Source: an uncultured Pedosphaera sp.
Lineage (GTDB): Bacteria; Verrucomicrobiota; Verrucomicrobiia; Limisphaerales; Pedosphaeraceae
DNA length: 64,000 nt
Assembly (NCBI GenBank): GCA_903918755.1
Contig: CAIXFN010000014.1
Coordinates: forward strand, 248,001 to 312,000
Direction of reading: 5' to 3'
Below the pieces are notes generated by a model. That model was not told where the DNA came from, made no database searches, and saw only the letters and a program-made list of their open reading frames with translations. The translations under genes and the position numbers were made by a program. Shown here piece by piece: positions 18,401 to 29,769 of this stretch; the first letter of the stretch is position 1; every line of letters starts with the position of its first letter.

Positions 18401-19276
18401 GAAATCATCGGCAGCTTCAAAAAGAAGTTCGATGATCTCCAGATGCAGTACGACGAGGAACTGGAACGGGCCGAATCGGGTGACGGTGTGGACACCGGCA
18501 TCATCAAATCGGTCAAGGTTTACATCGCCTCCAAACGGAAGCTGTCCGTGGGTGACAAGATGGCCGGTCGTCACGGTAACAAGGGTGTCGTGGCCAAAAT
18601 CGTGCCCGAGGAAGACATGCCGTTCCTGGACAACGGAACGCCGGTCGAAATCGTGCTGAACCCGCTGGGCGTGCCCTCGCGCATGAATGTCGGTCAGGTG
18701 TTGGAAACCCATTTGGGTTGGGCGGCCAAGCTGCTCGGCCTGCGGTTTGCCACCCCGGTATTCGACGGCATCAAGGAAAAGGAAATCCGCGGCTACCTCA
18801 AGGAAGCCGGATTGCCGGAACATGCCAAGACCCGGTTGATTGACGGCCGCACCGGCCAGTCCTTCGATCAGGAAATCGTCGTAGGTTACATCTACATGAT
18901 GAAGCTGGGCCATTTGGTGGCGGACAAGATTCATGCCCGCGCCGTGGGACCCTACTCGCTCGTCACCCAGCAACCCTTGGGCGGCAAGGCCCAGTATGGC
19001 GGCCAGCGGTTCGGGGAAATGGAAGTTTGGGCCATGGAGGCTTACGGGGCGGCCTACACCCTGCAGGAACTCCTCACTGTCAAATCCGATGATGTGCAAG
19101 GGCGCACGCGGATCTATGAGAGCATCGTCAAGGGCGACAACAGCCTGGAAGCCGGCGTGCCGGAATCCTTCAACGTCTTGGTCAAGGAAATGCAATCGCT
19201 GGGCCTGGATGTGAAAGTGGGCTACTCCAACCCGCTCGACCAGCCGGCCGAGAAGCAGACACTCGCCGCGGTCTAA
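15464..19276 (+). CDS. rpoB: RNA polymerase beta subunit
   Basis: 1270 residues, a full-length beta subunit that forms half of the active-site cleft. Conserved blocks include the rifampicin pocket ([21 protein letters not shown]), [17 protein letters not shown] and [14 protein letters not shown] near the end. In the rifampicin pocket, positions equal to E. coli Asn518 and Ser522 are Ile and Ala; His526 and Asp516 are standard. A Shine-Dalgarno sequence (AAAGG, 6 bases from ATG) is present. A 243-base spacer with a strong hairpin separates it from rplL. From residue 143 on, the gene contains no TTA, CTA or TCA codon. Confidence 0.98.
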   Translation: MPSRVSERINFGKIKEVIAPPNLIELQTNSYREFLQADVAQSKRKNLGLQAVFTEVFPIESYDGKCVLDFHSYEIGDPKLDWLECLREGLTFGAPLYVTFMLKEEKGAKEEKVFMGELPLMTPQGTFVINGAERVIVSQLHRSPGLAFEAAQHPNGKMLHSFRIIPDRGSWYEAQFDTSDLLYVYLDRKKRRRKFLTTTFFRALGYGSDADILKLFYEIEELNIKDADKLEDLQNKVLIEDALDADKGIVVARAFEPLSKAVVKQILDVGVTKIRVVDTTADDGIVIKCMKKDPAKNEEEALKDIYRRLRPGDPPTAANARALIKRLFFDPKRYDLGRVGRYKINQKLGIKGGDSRILTKEDLVAATKYLLRLKKGEGSLDDIDHLGSRRVRTVGELLANQCRVGLARTERLVKERMTLFDQGMESMAPQKLINPKALSAVIRDFFGRSQLSQFMDQINPLAELTHKRRLSALGPGGLSRDRAGFEVRDVHPSHYGRICPVETPEGPNIGLIASLATFARINDFGFLETPYRKVESGRVTNHIDYLTADREETFVIAQANAAIDDKGRFLTEKVMCRGKGDFIDVEPARVDYMDVSPKQLVSVAASLIPFLEHDDANRALMGSNMQRQAVPLLVTEAPLVATGLEDRVARDSRAVIVAEDAGKVASVLGSQVIITPDGKLPETKKRIKNSPDNGVFVYPIRKFMRSNAATCINQKILVSKGETIKKGQVIADGPCTQGGELALGRNVLCAFMPWNGYNFEDAILISEKIVKEDIFTSIHIDEFEVGARDTKLGPEEITRDIPNLGDEALKNLGPDGVIRVGAEVKPGDILVGKITPKSETELAPEERLLRAIFGEKAADVKDTSLKVPSGTYGIVMDVKVSAKKDADPNTRVVATEEKRHSKEVEEDFKKKTEELREQLTEALSNILLGEKIPLDVVNSETGEIIIPANRKITKTLLRKLATVYDRIEIDPSPIRNKINEIIGSFKKKFDDLQMQYDEELERAESGDGVDTGIIKSVKVYIASKRKLSVGDKMAGRHGNKGVVAKIVPEEDMPFLDNGTPVEIVLNPLGVPSRMNVGQVLETHLGWAAKLLGLRFATPVFDGIKEKEIRGYLKEAGLPEHAKTRLIDGRTGQSFDQEIVVGYIYMMKLGHLVADKIHARAVGPYSLVTQQPLGGKAQYGGQRFGEMEVWAMEAYGAAYTLQELLTVKSDDVQGRTRIYESIVKGDNSLEAGVPESFNVLVKEMQSLGLDVKVGYSNPLDQPAEKQTLAAV

Positions 19277-19333
19277 GCCACGAACCGAACTGAAATTATT
19301 TGGGCGGGGCAGCCCGCCCCCACTGAAAATCGT

Positions 19334-22300
19334 ATGATTAGCCAAAAAGAAAACGCCCGCGAATTGCTCGGTCTGGACAAGGTGAATCAGGTGGAATACG
19401 TCGCGATTTCGGTCGCGTCGCCGGAATCCATCCGTTCCTGGTCGAAAGGGGAGGTGAAGAACCCCGAGACGATTAATTACCGCACGTTCAAGCCGGAAAA
19501 AGGCGGATTGTTTTGCGAGCGCATTTTCGGTCCTGTGAAGGATTGGGAATGCTCCTGCGGCAAGTATAAGCGCATCAAGCATCGCGGGGTCGTCTGCGAC
19601 CGTTGCGGCGTGGAAGTTACGCTGGCCCGGGTGCGTCGGGAGCGCATGGGGCACATCGAACTGGCGGTGCCCGTTTCCCACATCTGGTTTTTCAAGTGCA
19701 TGCCGGCCCGCATCGGCCTGGTTTTGGATATGACCGCCCGGAATCTCGAGCGCGTCATCTATTACGAAGATTACATGGTGATCGATCCGGGCTCGACTCC
19801 CTTGAAAGAGCATCAGCTCTTGAGCGAGCACGAATACCGCGAAAATCGCGAGACCTACGGTGTGGATGCATTCGTCGCCAAGATGGGCGCCGAAGCCGTG
19901 CGCGAAGCCATGATGCGCGTGGATCTGGCCAAGCAGATTGATGCCCTGCAGATCGGCATGACCGAAACCAAGAGCAAACAAATCCGCAAGAAAATCGCCA
20001 AGCGGATCAAACTGCTCCAGGGCCTGCAGACCTCCAAGAGCCGTCCCGAATGGATGATTCTGACCGTCCTGCCGGTGATTCCGCCCGATCTGCGTCCGCT
20101 CGTTCCGCTGGAAGGCGGCCGGTTCGCGACCTCGGACTTGAACGATTTGTACCGCCGGGTCATCAACCGCAACAACCGGTTGAAGAACCTGCTCCAACTC
20201 AAGACCCCGGAAGTCATCATCCGGAATGAGAAGCGGATGCTCCAGGAAGCCGTGGACGCTCTGTTTGACAACGGTCGCCATGGCCGTGCGGTCACGGGTG
20301 CCGGCAATCGTTCCCTCAAATCCCTCAGCGACATGCTGAAGGGCAAGAGCGGCCGCTTCCGCCAGAACTTGCTCGGCAAGCGCGTCGATTACTCCGGTCG
20401 TTCCGTCATCGTCATCGGACCGGAACTGAAATTGAACCAGTGCGGGTTGCCCAAGAAAATGGCGCTCGTCCTGTTCGAGCCCTTCATCATCCGCCGGCTC
20501 AAGGAACTTGGCTATGTGCACACGGTGCGCTCCGCCAAGAAAATGATTGAACGGCAGACCACCGAGGTGTGGGATATCCTCGAAGAAGTCACCAAGGGCC
20601 ATTCGGTGTTGCTTAACCGCGCGCCGACCCTCCATCGTCTTTCCGTGCAGGCCTTTGAGCCGATTCTCATCGAAGGCGAAGCCATCCGGATTCACCCCCT
20701 CGTCTGCACCGCCTACAACGCGGACTTCGACGGTGACCAGATGGCCGTCCATGTGCCCCTCTCCGTGGAAGCCCAGATGGAAGCCCGTCTGTTGATGCTG
20801 GCGCCCAACAACATTTTCAGCCCGTCCAGCGGCAAGCCCATCATCACGCCCACCCAGGACATCACCCTGGGCTGCTATTATGTCACTGCTGAACCCCGGG
20901 CCAACATGGCGCCGACCGGCACCATCAAGCTCTTCGGTTCCAAGCGGGAAGTCATTTACGCCTATTCCGACAACGCGGTCCGGACGCACGAGCGCATCCG
21001 CATGGCGAACCCGGATTATGGCACCAAGACCGAATACGGCGATGCCGACAAGAAGGTCATCGAGACCACGGTCGGGCGCGTCATTTTCAGCGAAATCTGG
21101 CCCGACGAAATGGGCTTCCCGAACAAGGTCGTGGGCAAGTCCCAATTGGGTGACCTGATCTGGAAGTGCTACAAGATCTGCGGCAAGGAAAAGACGGTTC
21201 TCACGCTGGACCGGCTCAAGGAGCTTGGTTTCCGCGAAGCCACCCGCGCGGGCGTTTCCATCGGTATCGATGACATGATCATCCCGAAGGAAAAGAATCA
21301 GGAAATCGCCGCCGCCCAGAAGCAGATCGGTGAAGTTGAGAAGCAGTATCGCAAGGGTGTCATCACCCCGGGCGAGCGCTACAACAAGATCATCGACATC
21401 TGGACGCATTGCACCGACCAGATCGCAAACGTCATGCTCACCACCCTGGACAAGAACCAGGGCAAAGCCGAATACAACCCGGTTTCGTTGATGGTGGATT
21501 CCGGGGCGCGCGGTAATCGCCAGCAAGTCCGCCAGTTGGCGGGTGTGCGCGGTTTGATGGCCAAGCCTTCCGGTGACATCATTGAAAAACCGATTCTCTC
21601 CAACTTCCGCGAGGGATTGACGGTGCTCGAGTACTTCATCTCGACCCACGGCGCCCGCAAGGGTCTCGCCGACACCGCGCTGAAGACGGCGGATTCGGGT
21701 TACATGACCCGCAAACTCGTCGATGTGGCCCAGGACGTAATCATTCGCGATTCCGACTGCGGCACCAGCAACGGCATCTGGGTGCAGGCCATTTACGAAG
21801 GGGAAGACGAAGTGGTCAAGTTGGGCGAACGCCTCGTGGGCCGCTTCTCCTGCGACGACATCTATAATCCGAACAATCTCAAGGAATTGCTGGCGAAGGC
21901 CAATGAGGAGATTGACGAGATCAAATCCAAGAAGATTGATGGCGCCGGCATTGAGCGCGTCAAGATCCGCTCGGTGCTCACTTGCGAAAGCAAGCACGGC
22001 GTCTGTGTTTACTGCTATGGCCGCAACCTGGCCACCGGCGGACTCGTCAAGCTCGGCGAAGCCACGGGCATCATTGCCGCGCAGTCGATCGGCGAACCCG
22101 GCACCCAGTTGACCATGCGCACGTTCCACATCGGTGGCACGGCGTCGCAGGTGTTTAAGCAGCCGCAAATCAAGTCCAAGCACGAGGGCACGATCCGTTA
22201 CAACGAATTGCGCCTGGTGGAATTGGAAGACGGCAACAACATCGTCCTGAACAAGAACGGCTCCATCTCGATCATCGGCGACGATGGCCGCGAATTGGAA

Positions 22301-23470
22301 GCGCACAACCTGGTCATCGGCTCGGTCATCGCCGTGAAGAATAACGGCCGTGTGAAGAAAGGTGACGCCTTCGTCCAATGGGATCCGTACAACGTCCCGA
22401 TCTTGTCGGAAAAGGCCGGTCGGGTGAAGTTCAGCGACATCATCGAAGGGGTGACGATGAAGCAGGAAGTGGACGAGACGACCGCGCAAGAAGCCATGGT
22501 CATCATCGAACACAAGGAAGATTTGCATCCGCAGATCGTCATCACCGACGAGAAGGGCGAACCCCTGGCCAACTACCCGATTCCGTCGGGCGCGCACATC
22601 GTGGTCAACGCCGGCGACAAGATCGTGGCGGGCACCCTGATGGCCAAGACTCCGCGCAAGACATCCAAGACCAAGGACATCACGGGCGGTCTCCCGCGCG
22701 TGGCGGAATTGTTCGAAGCGCGCCGGCCCAAGGATGCGGCGGAAATCTCGAAGATCGACGGCGTGGTGGACTTCGGTCCGAGTGTGCGCGGCAAGCGTTG
22801 CATTCTCATCAAGAACACCGGCACGAATCTGGAGGAAGAGCACATGATCCCGATCGGCAAGCACGTCATCGTCTTCAAGGGCGATTATGTGAAGAAGGGC
22901 CAGCAATTGACCGAAGGCCCCGTCGATCCCCATGAAATCCTGGACATTTGCGGGCCGCAGGAGCTGCAGGAGCATCTCGTCAACGAAGTGCAGGAGGTCT
23001 ATCGCCTGCAAGGTGTGACGATCAACGACAAGCACATCGAGACCATCGTCCGGCAGATGTTGCGCAAAGTGCGCATCACCGAACCGTCCGATACCACTTT
23101 CCTGTGGGGCGAGCAGATCGACAAGATCGCCTTCGAAGAGGAAAACGCCCGCGTCGAGAAGATGGGTGGCAAGCCCGCCGAGGCGCAGCCGGTGCTGCTG
23201 GGCATCACCAAGGCCTCCCTGGAGACCGAGAGCTTCCTGAGTGCCGCGTCCTTCCAGGACACGACCCGGGTGCTCACCGAGGCGGCTACGCTCGCCAAGG
23301 TGGATTACCTGCGCGGGTTCAAGGAGAACGTGATCATGGGGCACATCATCCCCGCGGGCACGGGCTACGACTACCACCGCAAGGCGACCCTCCGTCCGCT
23401 GGTCGAATTGTTGGAAGAAGAACCCGCGCCGGAACCCGCGCTGGCATTGGATAATCCGCTGGTCGGATGA
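19334..23470 (+). CDS. rpoC: RNA polymerase beta' subunit
   Basis: 1378 residues. The N-terminal zinc site is [19 protein letters not shown], and the catalytic Mg-binding loop is NADFDGDQM. The second zinc site has Cys residues in [13 protein letters not shown]. Bridge helix and trigger loop regions ([13 protein letters not shown]) are intact. It follows rpoB by 57 bases without a Shine-Dalgarno sequence. No TTA, CTA or TCA codon occurs in the whole gene. Confidence 0.98.
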   Translation: MISQKENARELLGLDKVNQVEYVAISVASPESIRSWSKGEVKNPETINYRTFKPEKGGLFCERIFGPVKDWECSCGKYKRIKHRGVVCDRCGVEVTLARVRRERMGHIELAVPVSHIWFFKCMPARIGLVLDMTARNLERVIYYEDYMVIDPGSTPLKEHQLLSEHEYRENRETYGVDAFVAKMGAEAVREAMMRVDLAKQIDALQIGMTETKSKQIRKKIAKRIKLLQGLQTSKSRPEWMILTVLPVIPPDLRPLVPLEGGRFATSDLNDLYRRVINRNNRLKNLLQLKTPEVIIRNEKRMLQEAVDALFDNGRHGRAVTGAGNRSLKSLSDMLKGKSGRFRQNLLGKRVDYSGRSVIVIGPELKLNQCGLPKKMALVLFEPFIIRRLKELGYVHTVRSAKKMIERQTTEVWDILEEVTKGHSVLLNRAPTLHRLSVQAFEPILIEGEAIRIHPLVCTAYNADFDGDQMAVHVPLSVEAQMEARLLMLAPNNIFSPSSGKPIITPTQDITLGCYYVTAEPRANMAPTGTIKLFGSKREVIYAYSDNAVRTHERIRMANPDYGTKTEYGDADKKVIETTVGRVIFSEIWPDEMGFPNKVVGKSQLGDLIWKCYKICGKEKTVLTLDRLKELGFREATRAGVSIGIDDMIIPKEKNQEIAAAQKQIGEVEKQYRKGVITPGERYNKIIDIWTHCTDQIANVMLTTLDKNQGKAEYNPVSLMVDSGARGNRQQVRQLAGVRGLMAKPSGDIIEKPILSNFREGLTVLEYFISTHGARKGLADTALKTADSGYMTRKLVDVAQDVIIRDSDCGTSNGIWVQAIYEGEDEVVKLGERLVGRFSCDDIYNPNNLKELLAKANEEIDEIKSKKIDGAGIERVKIRSVLTCESKHGVCVYCYGRNLATGGLVKLGEATGIIAAQSIGEPGTQLTMRTFHIGGTASQVFKQPQIKSKHEGTIRYNELRLVELEDGNNIVLNKNGSISIIGDDGRELEAHNLVIGSVIAVKNNGRVKKGDAFVQWDPYNVPILSEKAGRVKFSDIIEGVTMKQEVDETTAQEAMVIIEHKEDLHPQIVITDEKGEPLANYPIPSGAHIVVNAGDKIVAGTLMAKTPRKTSKTKDITGGLPRVAELFEARRPKDAAEISKIDGVVDFGPSVRGKRCILIKNTGTNLEEEHMIPIGKHVIVFKGDYVKKGQQLTEGPVDPHEILDICGPQELQEHLVNEVQEVYRLQGVTINDKHIETIVRQMLRKVRITEPSDTTFLWGEQIDKIAFEEENARVEKMGGKPAEAQPVLLGITKASLETESFLSAASFQDTTRVLTEAATLAKVDYLRGFKENVIMGHIIPAGTGYDYHRKATLRPLVELLEEEPAPEPALALDNPLVG

Positions 23471-23497
23471 GACAATGAAAAAAAGTTTAAATATTAG

Positions 23498-23525
23498 TTG
23501 CAACAAATCATCATCTTGATATTAT
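23498..23525 (+). promoter_or_regulatory. Internal sigma-70 promoter before rpsL
   Basis: TTGCAA (23498-23503), a 16-base spacer and TATTAT (23520-23525) in a locally AT-rich stretch between rpoC and rpsL. It would give the str/S10 genes a start of their own near 23532. Confidence 0.6.
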
Positions 23526-23570
23526 CCGCGCTCCGTTTCGCCGATGTCCGGGAAACGACGCAACGCTGAA

Positions 23571-23972
23571 ATGCCGACAATAAATCAACTGGTCCGAAAG
23601 GGCCGCAGCAAGTTAAAGCGCAAGTCGAAGTCGCCCGCGCTGGAAGTGGCGCCCTTTCGCCGGGGCGTCTGCATCCAAGTCATGACCCGCACACCCAAGA
23701 AGCCTAACTCCGCGATGCGGAAGGTGGCCAAGGTGCGGCTCACCAACGGGTACGAGATCATCGCTTACATTCCGGATGAAGGCCACAACCTGCAGGAGCA
23801 TTCAATTGTTCTTGTGCGCGGCGGTCGCGTTAAGGATCTTCCCGGTGTTCGTTACCACATCGTCCGCGGCACCCTGGACGCCGCCGGCGTCGAGAAGCGC
23901 CGGGTTAGCCGTTCCAAATACGGGGTGAAACGCCCCAAGGCTGCCAAGGTGGCCGCTGATGCCAAGAAATAA
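23571..23972 (+). CDS. rpsL: 30S ribosomal protein S12 (uS12)
   Basis: 133 residues from the ATG at 23571, where the conserved [12 protein letters not shown] begins; an ATG at 23544 adds nine unlikely residues. Decoding-centre loops [11 protein letters not shown] and [15 protein letters not shown] are present, with both Lys residues whose change gives streptomycin resistance and the Asp that can be methylthiolated. The stretch [17 protein letters not shown] differs from the usual CPQKRGVC form. The basic C-terminal tail is slightly longer than usual. No Shine-Dalgarno sequence. Confidence 0.96.
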   Translation: MPTINQLVRKGRSKLKRKSKSPALEVAPFRRGVCIQVMTRTPKKPNSAMRKVAKVRLTNGYEIIAYIPDEGHNLQEHSIVLVRGGRVKDLPGVRYHIVRGTLDAAGVEKRRVSRSKYGVKRPKAAKVAADAKK

Positions 23973-23980
23973 CTGAATTT

Positions 23981-24454
23981 ATGTCCCGACGTCGTCAAGC
24001 AGTCAGAAGGCCGGTCTCGAAGGATGCCAAGTTTGGTAGCACCCTTGTGTCCCGGCTGGTTAACACCGTGATGAACAGTGGCAACAAGAGTGTCGCCCAG
24101 CGGATCGTCTACGGAGCGTTCGACCAACTCGCGGAAAAGAATCCCGCGTCGAACCCCTTGGAAATTCTCCAGCGCGCCGTGGACAACGCCAAGCCGCGTC
24201 TGGAAGTTAAAGCCCGCCGCGTCGGTGGTGCCACTTATCAGGTTCCGTTGGAAGTCTCGACGGATCGCCAATTCGCCCTCGCCTTGCGCTGGCTCGTGGA
24301 TTTTGCGGATGCCCGCAAGGGTCTCCCCATGAAGGAAGCGCTGGCCGCGGAAATCCTCGAAGCCTATCAGGGGCAGGGGAATGCGATCCGGAAACGCGAT
24401 GAAGTGCATAAGATGGCCCAGGCAAACAAGGCATTCGCACACTTCCGCTGGTAA
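23981..24454 (+). CDS. rpsG: 30S ribosomal protein S7 (uS7)
   Basis: 157 residues, normal for the family. Conserved VNTVMNSGNKSVAQRI, RVGGATYQVPLEV and the C-terminal HKMAQANKAFAHFRW are seen. S7 starts assembly of the 30S head. It follows rpsL by 8 bases and is followed by an intrinsic terminator. Confidence 0.97.
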   Translation: MSRRRQAVRRPVSKDAKFGSTLVSRLVNTVMNSGNKSVAQRIVYGAFDQLAEKNPASNPLEILQRAVDNAKPRLEVKARRVGGATYQVPLEVSTDRQFALALRWLVDFADARKGLPMKEALAAEILEAYQGQGNAIRKRDEVHKMAQANKAFAHFRW

Positions 24455-24472
24455 CCAATCAACCATTGACTT

Positions 24473-24506
24473 CGCCCCGATGGCCAATGCGAATCGGGGC
24501 GTTTTT
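24473..24506 (+). terminator. Intrinsic terminator between rpsG and fusA
   Basis: CGCCCCGAT (24473-24481) pairs with ATCGGGGCG (24493-24501), directly followed by TTTTT (24502-24506). It is a good rho-independent terminator in the middle of the str operon. Only 26 bases remain before fusA, so EF-G synthesis must depend on read-through. Confidence 0.75.
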
Positions 24507-24532
24507 AGTCTCAAAATTTAAATCAAACAGTA

Positions 24533-26704
24533 ATGGAAACCAAACCCGTCAACGCCCCTAGCCGGCAATACACGCTGGAGCGTACCCGTAACATCGGGAT
24601 TGCCGCGCACATCGACGCCGGGAAGACCACCACCACCGAGCGGATCCTGTTTTACACGGGGTTGATTCACAAGATTGGTGACGTGGATGATGGCAATACG
24701 GTGACGGACTGGATGGAGCAGGAACGCGAACGCGGTATCACCATTACGTCGGCAGCGGTAACTTGCTTCTGGAAGCAGAAGCCGGAAGTCGGTCTGCAGA
24801 AATTATTCGCGGGCTTGGATAACCGCATCAACATCATTGACACTCCTGGTCACGTGGATTTCACCGCCGAAGTCGAGCGGTCGATGCGCGTGCTGGACGG
24901 TGCTGTCGCCGTATTCTGCGGTGTGGCCGGGGTGCAGCCCCAGTCCGAAACCGTTTGGCGGCAGGCGACCAAATACCGCGTTCCCCGCATTGCGTTCGTC
25001 AACAAGATGGATCGTACCGGTGCGAATTTCTACAACGCGCTGGATGACATGCGGAAGAAGCTGAACGCCTATGCGTTTCCGATCTTCCTGCCCATCGGCG
25101 CGGAAGACGCGTTTGCCGGTGTGGTGGATGTGGTGAACCAGAAGGCCATTGTTTGGGGCCCGGGCGACACCACCAGCGAAGGTCTGAAGTACGAGATCAC
25201 CGAGATTCCTGCGGATTTGAAGGAAAAGGCCGCTGAAGCTCTCCAGGAACTCATTGAAGCGGTCTCCAACAAGGACGACGGTATTGCCGAATTGGTGCTC
25301 GAAGACAAGCCGATCGAGCCGCTCGTGCTGAAAGCCGCCATTCGCCGCCTGACCTGCAAAATTGAATTGGTGCCCGTACTTTGCGGTTCCGCCTTCAAGA
25401 AAAAAGCGGTTCAGGTGCTGATCGATTCCGTCATTGATTATTTGCCCGGCCCGCTGGACGTTCCCCCGGCCGAAGGTCATGAGCCCGGCACGGCCACCAT
25501 CGTCAAAGTCCCCACCACGGACTACGAGAAGTTCTGCTCCCTGGCGTTCAAGCTGTGGACCGATGTGTTTGCCGGCAAACTGGTGTTTTTCCGGGTTTAC
25601 TCGGGCCAGTTGAAAAAGGGCGATACCATTTACAATCCGCGCACCCGCCGTCGTGAACGCGTCAGCCGCCTCATGATCATCCAGGGCAGCGAACGTAAGG
25701 ACGTCGATCAGGCCAATGCCGGCGACATCGCCGCCTTGGTTGGTCTCCGCAATATCACCACGGGCGATACCCTCTGCAATGAGGACTTCGACGTAATGCT
25801 CGAACCGCCCACCTTCCCTGAACCGGTCATCAGCATGGCCGTGGAACCGAAGACGAAAGCGGATCGGGACAAGATGTCGGAAGGTCTGCAGCGCTTGGCG
25901 GAAGAAGATCCCACCTTCCGTTGCTTTACCAACGAAGAAACCAGCCAGCTCATCATCGCCGGGATGGGTGAGTTGCACTTGGAAATCATCATCGACCGCT
26001 TGAAACGCGAGTTTAAGGTCGATGCCAACACGGGTGCTCCCCAGATCGCGTATCGCGAAACCATCACCAAGCCGGCCGAAGGCGAAGGCAAATTCATCCG
26101 CCAATCCGGTGGTCGTGGTCAATACGGACACGCCAATGTCAAAGTAATGCCTAATGAAAAGGGCAAGGGCGTCGAGGTTCTGAACAAGATTGTCGGCGGT
26201 GCCATTCCCAAGGAATACATCCCGGCGGTTATCGACGGGATCGAAGAAGCGATTCGCGGCGGTGTTTATGCCGGCTTCCAAGTCATTGATATTAAAGTCG
26301 AAGTGGTTGACGGTTCCTTCCACGAAGTGGATTCGAACGAACTCGCCTTTAAGATGGCTGGCATCTTTGCCCTCAAGGACGCCTTCAAGAAGGCCGGTCC
26401 GATTCTCCTGGAACCCATCATGAAGGTGGAAGTCACCACCCCGGATGAATACCAGGGCGACCTCCTCGGGGATGTAAATCGTCGTCGTGGTCAGATCATC
26501 GGGATCGAAGCCAAGAGCGGTCAGACCATCGTCAATGCCAACGTGCCGCTGGCCGAAATGTTCGGCTACGCCACCGCCATCCGTTCCCTTTCGAAGGGCC
26601 GGGCTTCCTATTCCATGGAGCCGCTCACGTTTGAGCAGGTCCCCAACAGTGTGCTGGCAACAATTTTGGACAGCGCCAAATCTAAACCCGCAGCGCGATC
26701 CTAA
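24533..26704 (+). CDS. fusA: Elongation factor G
   Basis: A 723-residue translocation GTPase. G1 AHIDAGKTT, switch [13 protein letters not shown] (standard here, unlike EF-Tu), G3 DTPGH and G4 NKMD are all seen. Domain IV contains the [11 protein letters not shown] and IPKEYIPAV blocks, and the C-terminal domain V ends normally. Slightly longer than the common 690-700 residues. It lacks a Shine-Dalgarno sequence and sits right behind a terminator. Confidence 0.97.
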   Translation: METKPVNAPSRQYTLERTRNIGIAAHIDAGKTTTTERILFYTGLIHKIGDVDDGNTVTDWMEQERERGITITSAAVTCFWKQKPEVGLQKLFAGLDNRINIIDTPGHVDFTAEVERSMRVLDGAVAVFCGVAGVQPQSETVWRQATKYRVPRIAFVNKMDRTGANFYNALDDMRKKLNAYAFPIFLPIGAEDAFAGVVDVVNQKAIVWGPGDTTSEGLKYEITEIPADLKEKAAEALQELIEAVSNKDDGIAELVLEDKPIEPLVLKAAIRRLTCKIELVPVLCGSAFKKKAVQVLIDSVIDYLPGPLDVPPAEGHEPGTATIVKVPTTDYEKFCSLAFKLWTDVFAGKLVFFRVYSGQLKKGDTIYNPRTRRRERVSRLMIIQGSERKDVDQANAGDIAALVGLRNITTGDTLCNEDFDVMLEPPTFPEPVISMAVEPKTKADRDKMSEGLQRLAEEDPTFRCFTNEETSQLIIAGMGELHLEIIIDRLKREFKVDANTGAPQIAYRETITKPAEGEGKFIRQSGGRGQYGHANVKVMPNEKGKGVEVLNKIVGGAIPKEYIPAVIDGIEEAIRGGVYAGFQVIDIKVEVVDGSFHEVDSNELAFKMAGIFALKDAFKKAGPILLEPIMKVEVTTPDEYQGDLLGDVNRRRGQIIGIEAKSGQTIVNANVPLAEMFGYATAIRSLSKGRASYSMEPLTFEQVPNSVLATILDSAKSKPAARS

Positions 26705-26728
26705 GCAGAAATTTAACTTGTTCTTTTT

Positions 26729-27037
26729 ATGGCTGGACAACGCATTCGTATTCGCTTGAAGGCATTTGATCACCGCGTGATTGACCAATCCGCGCGCGAC
26801 ATTGCCGATACTGTCAAACGCACCGGCGCCCGCGTGGCGGGGCCCATTCCGCTTCCCACCCGCGTGGAGCGGTTCACCGTGCTGCGCTCACCGCATTCCG
26901 ACAAAAAGTCCCAGGAAACCTTCGAACAACGCACCCACAAGCGCCTGCTCGACATCATCGAGCCCACGGCGAAAACGGTGGACGAACTCAAGAAGCTTAA
27001 CCTCCCCGCGGGCGTGGACATCACCATCAAAATCTGA
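26729..27037 (+). CDS. rpsJ: 30S ribosomal protein S10 (uS10)
   Basis: 102 residues, normal. Opens [17 protein letters not shown]; the ribosome-contact loop has [16 protein letters not shown] and [10 protein letters not shown]. It also forms the NusB/NusG contact in antitermination. First gene of the S10 block; it follows fusA by only 24 bases, so no separate S10 promoter is visible. Confidence 0.97.
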   Translation: MAGQRIRIRLKAFDHRVIDQSARDIADTVKRTGARVAGPIPLPTRVERFTVLRSPHSDKKSQETFEQRTHKRLLDIIEPTAKTVDELKKLNLPAGVDITIKI

Positions 27038-27041
27038 TTTT

Positions 27042-27692
27042 ATGCTCGGCTTACTTGGAATTAAATTGGGACAGACGCGCGTTTACGACGACAAGGGCAT
27101 CCTGCGCCCCGTCACCGTCGTATTGGCGGGACCAAATCGCGTGCTGCAGTGCAAAACCCAGGAGAGCGACGGCTACAATGCCGTGCAACTCGGGTTCGAT
27201 GACCAGAAGGAACAGCGCGTCACAAAGCCGCTGCTCGGCCACATCAAGAAGCACAACGGTGTCGCGGTGAAGAAAATCCAGGAATTCCGGGATTTCACTC
27301 TGGCGGTCAAGCCGGGCGACGTTATTGGCGCCACGGTATTTGCCAAAGGCGACTTTGTGGATGCCATCGGGGTGACCAAAGGCCGTGGTTTTGAAGGTGT
27401 CATGAAACGCCATAATTTCCGCGGGGGTGATGCCTCCCACGGTTCCAAAGGCTGGCGCCGTCGCCCCGGTGCGATCGGTCAGCGCCTGTTCCCAGGTACC
27501 GTCATGCGTGGCATGCGGATGCCCGGTCACATGGGCCAGGTCAAACGGACAGTGCAGAGCCTGGAAGTGATTCAGGTTCGCGAAGCGGAAAATCTCCTGT
27601 TGATTTTCGGCGCCATTCCCGGAGCCAAGGGCGACTACGTCGTGATCCGTGAATCCAAGAAGCACCCCAAGGTGGCAGCCACATCGAAATAA
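27042..27692 (+). CDS. rplC: 50S ribosomal protein L3 (uL3)
   Basis: 216 residues from the ATG at 27042 (MLGLLGIKLGQTRVYDD); the frame is open far upstream but only as a shadow of rpsJ. The peptidyl-transferase loop reads RMPGHMGQVKRTVQSL. At the position of the E. coli methylated Gln150 there is His, so PrmB-type methylation is not expected. Four bases after rpsJ. Confidence 0.96.
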   Translation: MLGLLGIKLGQTRVYDDKGILRPVTVVLAGPNRVLQCKTQESDGYNAVQLGFDDQKEQRVTKPLLGHIKKHNGVAVKKIQEFRDFTLAVKPGDVIGATVFAKGDFVDAIGVTKGRGFEGVMKRHNFRGGDASHGSKGWRRRPGAIGQRLFPGTVMRGMRMPGHMGQVKRTVQSLEVIQVREAENLLLIFGAIPGAKGDYVVIRESKKHPKVAATSK

Positions 27693-27701
27693 CGGACGCG
27701 C

Positions 27702-28328
27702 ATGAAACTTAAGATTCAAGATATTCAGGGCAATGCCCAAGGCGAGCTGGACGTGAAGTTCGCCGTGATTGAAAATGGCAAGGGTACGCAAGCCGTCCAT
27801 GACGCCGTGGTGGCTTTCAACGCCGCCCAGCGCAGTGGCACCGCCTGCACCAAGACCGTCGGCGAAGTGGCCGGCACCAACAAGAAGCCTTGGAAGCAAA
27901 AGGGCACCGGTCGCGCCCGCGCCGGCTCCTTCCGCTCGCCCCTGTGGCGTGGTGGTGGTGTGGTTTTCGGTCCCCGGCCCCGCGATTTCACCAAGAAAAT
28001 CTCCTCGGCCACGCGCCGGTTGGCCCTTCGTAAGGCCCTGAGCGCGCGGATGCAAGCCGGTGATGTGGTTGTTCTGAATGACCTCAAACTGGCCACGCCC
28101 AAGACCAAGGAACTCATTGGGATCCTGGCGGCGCTGAACTTGGATGGGACCACTTTGCTGGTCGTCCAGGGCAACGAAACCAATCTGACTCTGGCCGCCC
28201 GTAACATTCCCCATGTGGAATTGACCACCGGGGACGATCTCAACACCTATCAGGTGCTCGACGCCGACAAATTGGTGTTCACCCGCGGTGCGTTTGACAA
28301 GGTCGAAGCGCGACTCGGCAACGAATAA
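27702..28328 (+). CDS. rplD: 50S ribosomal protein L4 (uL4)
   Basis: 208 residues. The exit-tunnel loop contains KKPWKQKGTGRARAGSFRSP and WRGGGVVFGPRPRDF, the hallmark of L4. In other bacteria L4 represses the S10 operon. It starts 9 bases after rplC. Confidence 0.96.
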   Translation: MKLKIQDIQGNAQGELDVKFAVIENGKGTQAVHDAVVAFNAAQRSGTACTKTVGEVAGTNKKPWKQKGTGRARAGSFRSPLWRGGGVVFGPRPRDFTKKISSATRRLALRKALSARMQAGDVVVLNDLKLATPKTKELIGILAALNLDGTTLLVVQGNETNLTLAARNIPHVELTTGDDLNTYQVLDADKLVFTRGAFDKVEARLGNE

Positions 28329-28333
28329 CTGAC

Positions 28334-28615
28334 ATGAATACTTTCGACATCGTAAAAACGGTGCGGTTGACCGAAAAGGGCACCCGCCAGGGCGAAAAGC
28401 TCAACCAATACACTGTGGTCGCTGACCGCCGTGCCAACAAAATCCAGATCCGGCAGGCCGTTCAGGAATTGTTCAAAGTCAAGGTCATCAAAATCAACAC
28501 CTTGAATGTTCGTGGCAAGGCCCGGCGCAAACGCACCGCCCAGGCTGGGACCACCTCCACCTGGAAAAAGGCGCTCGTCACCCTGAAGGATGGCGATAAG
28601 ATCATCCTGACCTAA
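28334..28615 (+). CDS. rplW: 50S ribosomal protein L23 (uL23)
   Basis: 93 residues. [19 protein letters not shown] and [19 protein letters not shown] are typical of the tunnel-exit protein that docks trigger factor and SRP. Follows rplD by 5 bases. Confidence 0.95.
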   Translation: MNTFDIVKTVRLTEKGTRQGEKLNQYTVVADRRANKIQIRQAVQELFKVKVIKINTLNVRGKARRKRTAQAGTTSTWKKALVTLKDGDKIILT

Positions 28616-28628
28616 ACTACCGAATTGT

Positions 28629-29474
28629 ATGGCCGTTAAATCTTACCGTCCCCTGACCCCGTCGACGCGCTACATCACGGTAGCCTCGTACGCGGACATT
28701 ACCAAGACCACGCCGGAAAAAAGCCTGGTCTTTACCCGGAAAAAAACCGGCGGTCGTAATTGTTACGGCCGGGTGACCAGCCGCGGCATTGGCCGTGGCA
28801 ACAAGCAGAAGATCCGTAATGTTGACTTCAAGCGCAACAAACACGGTATCGAAGCTGCCGTCATTGCGATTGAATATGATCCCCGCCGCACCGCCCGTCT
28901 GGCCTTATTGCAATACAAGGACGGCGAAAAGCGGTACATCATCGCCCCTGTCGGCATGGTGGTTGGGAACAAAATCATGAGCGGTGCAGTTGCCGCCCCT
29001 GATCTGGGCAATAATCTCCCGCTGCGCACGATCCCGGTGGGCTTGGCCATTCACAATATCGAGCTGACCCCGGGTCGCGGTGGCCAGATGGTCCGCACCG
29101 CTGGTGGTTCCGCCACCCTGATGTCCCGCGACGAGGGCTATGCCCAAGTTCGCCTTCCTTCGGGCGAAATCCGGCGCATCAATGAAAATTGCCACGCCAC
29201 GATCGGCCAGGTTGGCAATACGGAGCATGAAAACGTAATTTTGGGCAAGGCGGGTCGCAGCCGTCATCGCGGTATCCGGCCGTTGAGCCGCGCCGTGGCC
29301 AAAAACCCGGTTGACCATCCGATGGGTGGCGGCGCCGGCAAGACCTCTGGTGGTGGCCATCCGGTCACGCCTTGGGGTGTCATCACCAAGGGCTATAAAA
29401 CCCGCAACAAGCGCAAGCTTTCCAGCCGTTTCATTGTGACACGTCGGGATGGGCGGCCAATGAAACACAAATAA
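28629..29474 (+). CDS. rplB: 50S ribosomal protein L2 (uL2)
   Basis: 281 residues, standard. The [18 protein letters not shown] block near the peptidyl-transferase centre contains the essential His. The [11 protein letters not shown]-type motif appears as [14 protein letters not shown]. The C-terminus is basic. Confidence 0.97.
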   Translation: MAVKSYRPLTPSTRYITVASYADITKTTPEKSLVFTRKKTGGRNCYGRVTSRGIGRGNKQKIRNVDFKRNKHGIEAAVIAIEYDPRRTARLALLQYKDGEKRYIIAPVGMVVGNKIMSGAVAAPDLGNNLPLRTIPVGLAIHNIELTPGRGGQMVRTAGGSATLMSRDEGYAQVRLPSGEIRRINENCHATIGQVGNTEHENVILGKAGRSRHRGIRPLSRAVAKNPVDHPMGGGAGKTSGGGHPVTPWGVITKGYKTRNKRKLSSRFIVTRRDGRPMKHK

Positions 29475-29480
29475 TAGTTT

Positions 29481-29762
29481 ATGGGACGTTCGATTAAAAA
29501 AGGCCCGTTTGTTGAGGCCCATTTGTTGGAAAAGATCGCCAAGCTGAATAGCTCGGGATCCAAGAAGCCGATCAAAACCTGGTCGCGCCGCTCGATGATC
29601 ACCCCGGACTTTGTCGGTCACACGTTCAACGTGCACAACGGCAAGGTTTTTAACCCGGTCTTCGTGACCGAAAACATGGTGGGCCACCGTTTGGGCGAGT
29701 TTTCACTGACCCGCACCTTTAAGAAACACGGGGCACATACCGCCAAGGCGGAAGCCAAATAG
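29481..29762 (+). CDS. rpsS: 30S ribosomal protein S19 (uS19)
   Basis: 93 residues. [18 protein letters not shown] opening, then the [19 protein letters not shown] and [17 protein letters not shown] signature. Part of the S13-S19 head bridge. Six bases after rplB. Confidence 0.97.
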   Translation: MGRSIKKGPFVEAHLLEKIAKLNSSGSKKPIKTWSRRSMITPDFVGHTFNVHNGKVFNPVFVTENMVGHRLGEFSLTRTFKKHGAHTAKAEAK

Positions 29763-29769
29763 TAATTTT

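Noticed and set aside
15890-23506. A 2,538-codon open frame on the minus strand across rpoB and rpoC
   Set aside because: It is in exact codon register with the sense genes and exists only because TTA, CTA and TCA are avoided there. Its translation is low-complexity and rich in His, Asp, Gly and Arg, as expected of a shadow.
23544-23570. Upstream ATG as the start of rpsL
   Set aside because: The conserved S12 N-terminus begins at 23571; the nine extra residues are not part of the family.
24803-26788. A 661-codon antisense frame over fusA
   Set aside because: Same cause: codon-register shadow of a highly expressed gene.
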